Shown piece by piece: positions 1 through 5,380 of a DNA stretch of 10,427 nt. Under the pieces are notes generated by a model. The model had not been told where the DNA came from, searched no databases, and was given only the letters and a program-made list of their open reading frames with translations. Within the stretch, counting starts at the first letter, position 1; each line of letters starts with the position of its first letter. The stretch is from BM520 sp964594665 (GTDB taxonomy: Bacteria; Bacteroidota; Bacteroidia; Bacteroidales; BM520), in the NCBI GenBank assembly GCA_964594665.1, contig CAZQNY010000104.1, positions 1 through 10,427 on the forward strand. Reading direction: 5' to 3'. The position numbers were made by a program, and so were the translations under genes.

Positions 1-9
1 TTCTCAGTG

Positions 10-24
10 GTATCATATTGATAC
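10..24. promoter_or_regulatory. 15-bp inverted repeat upstream of the AraC gene, possible operator
   Basis: The arms GTATCA (10-15) and TGATAC (19-24) are perfect reverse complements separated by TAT. The site lies about 100 bp before the AraC-family start. Its size and symmetry would suit a dimeric regulator, but no second copy was seen in the window. It could equally belong to a gene left of the window. The assignment as an operator is inference only. Confidence 0.25.
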
Positions 25-83
25 TATCGTATTTTATCGGGAAAATGATATAAACACGTCTTTTAAATAATTCGGAGAATCCA

Positions 84-131
84 ATGAACATTTCATTCAT
101 TCCACATTTCCTTTGTAAATTAGCACAATGA
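84..131 (+). CDS. Possible 15-codon leader ORF overlapping the AraC start
   Basis: An ATG at 84 is preceded by GGAGA at 74-78, one of the few Shine-Dalgarno-like sequences in the window, with 5 bases between. It opens a short frame, MNISFIPHFLCKLAQ, whose TGA stop (129-131) overlaps the ATG (128-130) of the regulator as ATGA. The regulator has no visible ribosome binding site of its own, so its translation could be coupled to this frame. The peptide resembles nothing I recognise and may be chance. An alternative is that transcription begins just after the weak -7-like TTCCTTTG at 108-115, which would exclude this ORF from the mRNA. Confidence 0.3.
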   Translation: MNISFIPHFLCKLAQ

Positions 132-1123
132 TAGTCGAATTCACCGTTGACAAGCCCCAAAACTGGCTCCGACATATCGCTGAACAATTTGGTGTTGAGC
201 CGGAAGATAATACCATCAATTTCCCACCAAACCTGGGAGAAGGCTTACTGAGGCATTATTATCTCTCCAACGGAATTACGCTCAATTACCTGCGATTTAA
301 ATTCCATAAAGAAATAATATTTTCAAGAAAAGCAGGAAATAAAATACCTTTCTCCCCTATCATGTTCTATATTCATGAAAAAAAATTCCAACAGGATATT
401 GAAGACGAAATAAAGGAGATCTGTTCAAACTCTCCAAATGGTATTTTCTGGCCATCATACCACATTAACTCACAGTGGAAATTTCCTGTTAATGAGTGGC
501 TTTCAAATATTACCATAGCCATTAACCACCAGTGGCTGCTGGAAAACTGTAATAATGACAAAGGAAAATATGTGCATGAATTGCTCACCACTGGAAAGCC
601 ATTCTATATTTTTGAAGAAATCACACCGCAGATGCATGTCATTATTGCTGAAATAATTGACATTATTAGTAAAAAAAAACATATCAGTGTTGGAAGGCTT
701 TTTCTGGAAAGCAAAACCACGGAGCTATTGGCACTTTTTATAGAGAAGCTGATCGAGCGCCCAATAAATCAGAATACAGCAAATATAAATTCCGCTGACG
801 TGGAAAAGCTTTTCAAAGTGAAAGAGATTATCCTGCAAAATATTACAAATACACCACCAGTTAAGGTTCTTGCCAAAGAGGCAGGGTTCAGCGAAAGCAA
901 GCTGCAAAAATCTTTTAAGCAGGTGTTTGGAAAAAGCATTTATCAATATGCGTTACATGAAAAACTGATTGTAGCACAGAAAATGATTATGAGCAGGCGA
1001 TACTCCGTTTCTGAGGCTGGTTACGAAATAGGATATTCAAACCTCAGCCATTTCACCAAAGCATTTAAAAAACAATTCGGTGTAAATCCGAAAGCCTTTG
1101 CATCTCACAATACACTTCATTAA
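128..1123 (+). CDS. AraC-family transcriptional regulator, PchR-like
   Basis: A cytoplasmic DNA-binding regulator of 331 residues. The C-terminal ~100 residues form the AraC double helix-turn-helix: first unit about 244-268 (VKVLAKEAGFSESKLQ), second about 292-316 (SVSEAGYEIGYSNLSHF), followed by the family's usual F-x-x-QFGVNPKAF end at 313-324. The N-terminal ~220 residues form the sensor part. The stretch RLFLESKTTELLALFIEKL (190-208) resembles the LESKALELL segment of PchR-type regulators, many of which respond to siderophores. That effector is family inference; no siderophore or receptor gene is in view. The start at 128 lacks a Shine-Dalgarno and overlaps the stop of a possible leader ORF. 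The next gene begins 182 bp downstream on the same strand with no clear terminator between, so co-transcription is possible but unproven. The family assignment is secure; the target genes are unknown. Confidence 0.93.
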   Translation: MIVEFTVDKPQNWLRHIAEQFGVEPEDNTINFPPNLGEGLLRHYYLSNGITLNYLRFKFHKEIIFSRKAGNKIPFSPIMFYIHEKKFQQDIEDEIKEICSNSPNGIFWPSYHINSQWKFPVNEWLSNITIAINHQWLLENCNNDKGKYVHELLTTGKPFYIFEEITPQMHVIIAEIIDIISKKKHISVGRLFLESKTTELLALFIEKLIERPINQNTANINSADVEKLFKVKEIILQNITNTPPVKVLAKEAGFSESKLQKSFKQVFGKSIYQYALHEKLIVAQKMIMSRRYSVSEAGYEIGYSNLSHFTKAFKKQFGVNPKAFASHNTLH

Positions 1124-1257
1124 TCAGAACAGAGGTATCAGAATATTAATCATTTTCTAAAAAATTATCTTCTCCATAGCTGAGACTTGTTTATAAATAA
1201 AACTGTTTTAGGCTATTATTATACGATTTCAGGTTATTTTATCCATAGACGATAAAA

Positions 1258-1265
1258 TATCTTTG
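1258..1265 (+). promoter_or_regulatory. Candidate -7 element for the methyltransferase gene
   Basis: TATCTTTG is an exact match to the Bacteroidota TAnnTTTG -7 element, 40 bp before the start codon at 1306. The expected -33 TTTG/TTG is not clear: only TTTT at 1237-1240, with a short 17-bp spacer, is available. The rest of the 182-bp gap after the AraC gene is AT-rich and shows no hairpin or other gene. Confidence 0.4.
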
Positions 1266-1305
1266 TAATTGAAATACATATTAACCGGATCGTAACAAAA
1301 AGCAT

Positions 1306-1755
1306 ATGAAAACAAAAAGAGTATTACCACCACGGATATTTCAGATCGCACTGCTAATGATCATCGGAGTACACTTCATTATTCCTGTCTACTACATTTT
1401 TCATTCTCCCATACGTTTTATCGGACTTCTTCCTGTTGCTGTTGGCTGTTGGCTAAATATTTACAGCGACAGGTTAATCAAACAGCATAAAACAACCATA
1501 AAGCCTTTTGAAAAGCCAACGGCAATGATTAAAAATGGTCCTTTTCGATATTCACGAAACCCCATTTACCTGGGTATGGTATTAATTGTTCTGGGAGGGT
1601 CGGTAATCTCGGGAGCAATAACATCGTTTCTTATTCCTCCGGTATTTGCAATTGTTCTTCATTACAAATACATCCTTGCCGAGGAGAAGAATATGGGGGA
1701 GCAATTCGGGGAAATTTATGCGGATTATAAGGCACGGGTTCGCTGCTGGGTATAA
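1306..1755 (+). CDS. Isoprenylcysteine carboxyl methyltransferase (ICMT)-family membrane methyltransferase
   Basis: A small integral inner-membrane protein of 149 residues with the ICMT/phospholipid methyltransferase signature in its C-terminal half. Visible motifs are GPFRYSRNPIYLG (78-90), the EE pair at 126-127, then FG-x-x-Y-x-x-Y (134-141) and a basic/Trp end RVRCWV (144-149). In this family these residues form the S-adenosylmethionine-binding site. Hydrophobic segments lie at about 10-32, 36-52, 88-104 and 107-123. Bacterial members methylate undefined small or lipid substrates; bacteria lack prenylated CaaX proteins of the eukaryotic type, so the ICMT name should not be read literally. 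The gene is flanked by a candidate promoter element and its own terminator, so it may be expressed alone. The length is normal for the short bacterial forms. Substrate unknown. Confidence 0.85.
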   Translation: MKTKRVLPPRIFQIALLMIIGVHFIIPVYYIFHSPIRFIGLLPVAVGCWLNIYSDRLIKQHKTTIKPFEKPTAMIKNGPFRYSRNPIYLGMVLIVLGGSVISGAITSFLIPPVFAIVLHYKYILAEEKNMGEQFGEIYADYKARVRCWV

Positions 1756-1783
1756 AAAACCTGTATTAAGAAAACAGGTTTTT
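1755..1783 (+). terminator. Intrinsic terminator after the methyltransferase gene
   Basis: A 10-bp perfect stem, AAAAACCTGT (1755-1764) and ACAGGTTTTT (1774-1783), encloses a 9-base loop. The A/T ends of the stem make it potentially bidirectional. The stem begins on the last base of the stop codon. The gap after it, to about 1878, is AT-rich with no further gene or structure seen. Confidence 0.75.
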
Positions 1784-1878
1784 ACATATTTCGTCCTGCT
1801 TCTTTTATCAAATCATTGTGTAAAAAGGAATATTCCGGTTTTTTCAACGGCAAATTCACCCAAAGACAAAAAAAACAG

Positions 1879-1910
1879 TTTCCTGACCTGATTTTTCCAA
1901 CCTATTTTTG
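1879..1910 (+). promoter_or_regulatory. Candidate promoter of the S51 peptidase-aminotransferase-RidA operon
   Basis: TATTTTTG at 1903-1910 matches the TAnnTTTG -7 element exactly. TTTC at 1879-1882 is a three-of-four match to the -33 TTTG, with a 20-bp spacer, which is the expected distance. Transcription would start near 1916. That leaves too little room for ribosome binding at the farthest ATG (1931) and favours an internal start at 1973 or 1994. Confidence 0.5.
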
Positions 1911-1993
1911 TAGGTATATAATTATAATACATGACTGATATAAATAAATCAGGAATCAGAAAATCAGACATAATGATCAGATCAAAAAGAAGT

Positions 1994-3565
1994 ATGAAAG
2001 TCCTCTATCTATTATCATTGACATTTTTTTTGACTTCCATCCTTTTAAATGCTAATGGACAACCTAACGGCCCGATGCGTCTTACCGACCCCATCCATGG
2101 TAAAATAATGCTTATTGGGAGAGGTGAAATACCGGCAACCATTACAGCAACATTTGCATTTCTTGCAGGTAAGGAAGATGGCAAACTGGTAATTATAACA
2201 GATAAAAATAAAAACAGAGATAAACTCACAGCACAATGGGCTGATTGTATTGGAGATATTTATGTTTTTCATACCGGGACCAAAGATCATGCTGAGCTAA
2301 AAAAAGGATATAATAAAATGCGTCAGGCTACAGCAATATGGATTGCATCAGACGTATCTGAAGAGATAAATAACATTGAAATAAAAAATGAGCTTACTGC
2401 CCTACTTCGCCGCGACGGAGTAATCGGCAGTCAGGGTGAAGCAGCCGAAAGCATTGCAACTGTCATTAAAGATAAAGATGATTTTCGCAATGGATTTGAT
2501 TGTCTGCCAAATTCATATATAACAACCCATGAGAGTGAACAGGCGTTTACAGGAACTGTATCATTGATACCAGGGAAAGTAGGTTGGAGGATCCCCGCAG
2601 GAGCAGCCGTTGTAATCCACAGTGGTCGTAAAATATCTGTTATAGGTTATAAGGATATAACGCTGCGGACTGCGGCAAACTCAGACTGGCCGGAACGCGT
2701 TTCAACGTATGGACCACCTATTGAAAATCTTCCCTATACAGCAGATTTAATTTCATGGAACCGTTCAGCTAAAGCACGTTTGGGGAATTTGTTTCCCCCT
2801 AAAGAGGCGCCTGTTCCAAACGTTCGCAGTGGAGCGCTGCTTATCATTGGTGGTCATGGATATCCGGAAGGTATGTGGCAGCGGGTTATAGAATTTGCCG
2901 GAGGCACTAAGGCACATTATGTTTGTCTCTCACAAAGCGCGGAATGCACCGGAGCATCAAAACTCAGAAGATTGGGATGCAAAAACGTAGCTGTTCATAT
3001 GACAAAAACAGGTGTTGATGGGATTGGACAGGGCAATGATGAGCAATTGCTTGAAGATTTAAAAAACGCTGATGTTGTATATTTTGGTGGTGGACGCACT
3101 TATAAATTCATGGACGCCTACCTTAATACCCAAGCTCATGAATTAATAAAGAATGTTTTAAACCGTGGCGGAATGGTTCTTGGCAGCTCCGCCGGAGCAC
3201 AGATACAGGGCGATTTTTTAGTGCGTGGTGATCCACGTACAAACACCAACATATGGATGGAAGGCAATGATCAGGGCCTTGGATTTCTAGAGGGTGTTAT
3301 CATAGATGCCCATTTTCGGGAGAGAGGCAGGGAAAACCTCCTTCCTGACTTATTATTAAAACATCCTCAAATGCTTGGCATTGGTATTGATGAAACCACT
3401 GCGATTTTCGTGCAGGGCACAACAGCTGAGGTTTGGGGGCCACATACAGTAACATTTTATAACTTAGCCACATCAGAATCGGTTTTATCGGAAGAAAGAA
3501 TAAAACCTGAAATTCTTTTTAATGGTGAAAAATATGATTTAAAAAACCGCAAAAAGGTTGAGTAA
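1994..3565 (+). CDS. Exported S51-family (cyanophycinase-like) serine peptidase with tandem S51-like domains
   Basis: Numbering is from the farthest ATG (1931, 544 residues). I prefer Met22 (1994): it follows the purine-rich AAAAAGAAG and starts a compact signal peptide, MKVLYLLSLTFFL, with likely cleavage after Ala-Asn-Gly43. Met15 (1973) is also possible. The catalytic domain spans about 299-512. It has a Gly-rich opening (IIGGHG, 305-310), FGGGRTYKF (385-393), the nucleophile elbow GSSAGA (418-423, Ser420), the conserved DAHFRERGR (459-467) and GIDE (485-488). The segment at 57-248 aligns with it by eye as a second, degenerate S51 domain: LIGRGEIP (61-68) opens it, and GSQGEA (166-171) replaces GSSAGA, so the serine is lost. 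The family cleaves cyanophycin, beta-aspartyl or alpha-Asp peptides. Typical members have one domain (roughly 230-280 residues). Here the recalled cyanophycin-contact positions differ, so the substrate is open. It is first gene of a probable operon with the aminotransferase 51 bp downstream. The family is secure, the substrate is not. Confidence 0.88.
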   Translation: MKVLYLLSLTFFLTSILLNANGQPNGPMRLTDPIHGKIMLIGRGEIPATITATFAFLAGKEDGKLVIITDKNKNRDKLTAQWADCIGDIYVFHTGTKDHAELKKGYNKMRQATAIWIASDVSEEINNIEIKNELTALLRRDGVIGSQGEAAESIATVIKDKDDFRNGFDCLPNSYITTHESEQAFTGTVSLIPGKVGWRIPAGAAVVIHSGRKISVIGYKDITLRTAANSDWPERVSTYGPPIENLPYTADLISWNRSAKARLGNLFPPKEAPVPNVRSGALLIIGGHGYPEGMWQRVIEFAGGTKAHYVCLSQSAECTGASKLRRLGCKNVAVHMTKTGVDGIGQGNDEQLLEDLKNADVVYFGGGRTYKFMDAYLNTQAHELIKNVLNRGGMVLGSSAGAQIQGDFLVRGDPRTNTNIWMEGNDQGLGFLEGVIIDAHFRERGRENLLPDLLLKHPQMLGIGIDETTAIFVQGTTAEVWGPHTVTFYNLATSESVLSEERIKPEILFNGEKYDLKNRKKVE

Positions 3566-3616
3566 AATATCACTTTTCGATTAAAAAACAACAAGAATAA
3601 AAATCATTCTAAACCA

Positions 3617-4828
3617 ATGACAATAGAAGAGAAATTCATGTTATTAGGAGTCAAAAATGCTCCTGGTCAGGAGATCCGACAAAATAACGATGCAATACAG
3701 AAAAACCTGGAAGGAGAACCACTGAAAGGTGTACCCGTTGATTTTTCCCATGGTGATGTGGATGCATTTCCACCTATCCCGGATTCAGATAAATTATGGA
3801 AAAAAGGCTTTTCATCAGGTGGATGTCAGGCATATACAGAATACCGGGGAGACAGAAATATCCGGATGGCAATTGCTGAAAAGCTGGGAAAATTCACCGG
3901 GAAGGCCATTGATTCAGATAAAGAAATAATAATCACTCCGGGAACCCAGGGAGCTCTTTTCCTGGCTTTAGGTTCGATTGTTTCCATGGGTACTAAAGTA
4001 GCAATTATGGAACCGGATTATTTCGCCAACAGGAAGCTTGTGCGATTCTTTGGCGGTGAGATCGTTCCTGTTCCACTATACTTTCAGGGAAGTTCAAATG
4101 AAAACGGTCCCGACATGAATCGTCTTGAAGAGGCTTTTAAAGAGGGAACACAGGCATTGGTTTTCTCCACACCAAACAATCCTACAGGGCATGTTTATTC
4201 TCCGTCCACAATTAAAAACATAGGCATACTTGCAGCAAAATATAATGTTACTGTTGTTGTTGATGAATTATATTCAAGGATGCTTTACAGTGGAGAAGTA
4301 TTTACACACTTACGTGCATCCAAAATATGTCCGGAAAATATCATTACTATCATTGGCCCCTCCAAAACCGAATCACTCAGCGGATACCGTCTGGGAGTTG
4401 CATTTGGAACCGAAATGCTCATTGACAGGATGGAGCGTCTTCAGGCCATAGTATCTTTACGCGCTGCCGGCTACAATCAGGCAGTCCTTAACACTTGGTT
4501 TCAGGAGCCTGAAGGGTGGATGAAAAACAGAATTACAGAACACGAAGCAATACGCGATGAGTTAACGGGTATTTTTCATCATGCAGACCTAAAAACCGCA
4601 AAACCTCAGGCAGGAAGCTATTTATTCGTACAACTCCCTCCATTAAAAATAAGTTATTCGGATTTCATCACACTCCTGAGGATTCAGGCTAATGTAACCG
4701 TTACTCCGGGAACAGAATTCGCCCCTTCCTGTACAAACTATTTTAGAATTAATTTTTCACAGGATCACAATGCAGCCGTAGCTGCTGCAAACAGAATTGT
4801 ATTAATGGTAAACCGATATAAAATATGA
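3617..4828 (+). CDS. Class I/II PLP-dependent aminotransferase
   Basis: A cytoplasmic fold-type I aminotransferase of 403 residues, the usual length. Landmarks occur in the expected order: TPGTQGA (107-113) for the cofactor-phosphate loop, NNPTG (187-191), DELYSRMLY (216-224) with Asp216 facing the pyridine nitrogen and Tyr219 near O3', GPSKTESLSGYRLG (247-260) with Lys250 as the Schiff-base lysine and Arg258 for the phosphate, and FRINF (376-380) with Arg377 as the expected substrate carboxylate ligand. All catalytic residues are present, so it should be active. The reaction is transfer of an amino group from an amino acid to a 2-oxo acid; the amino acid cannot be named from sequence. The HGDVDAFPP opening (45-53) suggests a subgroup distinct from housekeeping aspartate aminotransferase. 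No terminator or clear promoter separates it from the S51 gene, and it overlaps the RidA gene by 4 bp, so all three are probably one transcript. Confidence 0.92.
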   Translation: MTIEEKFMLLGVKNAPGQEIRQNNDAIQKNLEGEPLKGVPVDFSHGDVDAFPPIPDSDKLWKKGFSSGGCQAYTEYRGDRNIRMAIAEKLGKFTGKAIDSDKEIIITPGTQGALFLALGSIVSMGTKVAIMEPDYFANRKLVRFFGGEIVPVPLYFQGSSNENGPDMNRLEEAFKEGTQALVFSTPNNPTGHVYSPSTIKNIGILAAKYNVTVVVDELYSRMLYSGEVFTHLRASKICPENIITIIGPSKTESLSGYRLGVAFGTEMLIDRMERLQAIVSLRAAGYNQAVLNTWFQEPEGWMKNRITEHEAIRDELTGIFHHADLKTAKPQAGSYLFVQLPPLKISYSDFITLLRIQANVTVTPGTEFAPSCTNYFRINFSQDHNAAVAAANRIVLMVNRYKI

Positions 4829-5253
4829 ATATAAAAAATGAAATACCCGTTCCTCAGGGAAAATATATTCCTGCAGTCCGTCATGCAGATGTAATTTATA
4901 CTTCCGGGATGACACCACGAAAAAAAGGGAAACTCATATATGCCGGAAAAATAAAGGCGGAAATACCAGCACAACAATACAAAGATGCAATAGAACTGGC
5001 GACAGTAAATGCGCTTAATGCAGCCTTAAGTTGCCTCGAAAAAAACGAAAAAATATCACAGATTCTGCAGCTAAATGTATTTCTAAACACTGAAGAGAAC
5101 TGCACCTCACACCCACAGCTTGCAGATTTTGCATCCGATGTAATAATAAAACAATTAGGGGCGAACAGCATTGGAGCACGTGCTGCAATTGGGGTTGCTT
5201 CTTTGCCATCAAATGCTACTGTAGAAATCACTTTAACTGCAAAAATAGTCTGA
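4825..5253 (+). CDS. RidA/YjgF/UK114-family imine-enamine deaminase
   Basis: A 142-residue cytoplasmic protein of the trimeric RidA family. Canonical RidA hydrolyses reactive 2-aminoacrylate and related enamines released by PLP enzymes. Family landmarks are YTSGMTP (25-31), the helix with ATVNALNAALSCLEK (59-73), and GARAAIGVASLPSNATVEI (117-135). In the last, Arg119 corresponds to the catalytic arginine and Glu134 to the conserved glutamate near the C-terminus. The text of the motif and the slightly long length fit the RidA-like subgroup with a GVASLP core rather than the enteric archetype, so activity on the same substrates is inference. Its ATG overlaps the aminotransferase stop as ATGA, which implies translational coupling and a shared pathway: the RidA protein probably clears intermediates of that enzyme or its neighbours. 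It is the last gene of the operon, followed by a strong terminator. Confidence 0.92.
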   Translation: MNIKNEIPVPQGKYIPAVRHADVIYTSGMTPRKKGKLIYAGKIKAEIPAQQYKDAIELATVNALNAALSCLEKNEKISQILQLNVFLNTEENCTSHPQLADFASDVIIKQLGANSIGARAAIGVASLPSNATVEITLTAKIV

Positions 5254-5278
5254 TTTTAATGTTTATAATTTCTAAAAC

Positions 5279-5314
5279 AAAACTGCTGTCATTACTTCCA
5301 GCAGTTTTTTTTTT
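5279..5314 (+). terminator. Strong intrinsic terminator of the S51-aminotransferase-RidA operon
   Basis: A 10-bp perfect stem AAAACTGCTG (5279-5288) with CAGCAGTTTT (5299-5308), a 10-base loop, and a run of ten T (5305-5314). It lies 26 bp after the RidA stop. It ends directly against a separate terminator on the other strand, insulating the convergent operons. Confidence 0.88.
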
Positions 5315-5315
5315 G

Positions 5316-5351
5316 TAAAAAAACTCCGAAAAGCATCAAGCATCCCGGAGT
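5316..5351 (-). terminator. Intrinsic terminator of the minus-strand T9SS operon
   Basis: Read on the minus strand, ACTCCG (from 5351-5346) pairs with CGGAGT (5328-5323) around a 17-base loop. A T run follows (the A run 5317-5323 on the plus strand). It lies 29 bp beyond the stop at 5381. The stem is short (6 bp) but GC-rich. The neighbouring plus-strand terminator hairpin could serve as a backup. Confidence 0.65.
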
Positions 5352-5380
5352 ATTTTGTAGCATGAAATTAGTATTGTCAC

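Noticed and set aside
1124..1305. Terminator between the AraC gene and the methyltransferase gene
   Set aside because: Only short AT-rich inverted matches are present; no stable stem with a T tract could be found.
1646..1891. 81-codon frame overlapping the end of the methyltransferase gene
   Set aside because: It starts inside a well-supported gene in another frame, runs through the terminator, and its composition (basic and hydrophobic patches) looks non-coding.
4896..5231. 111-codon frame antisense to the RidA gene
   Set aside because: It is a mirror of the RidA coding sequence with no recognisable domain and no promoter or ribosome binding site of its own.
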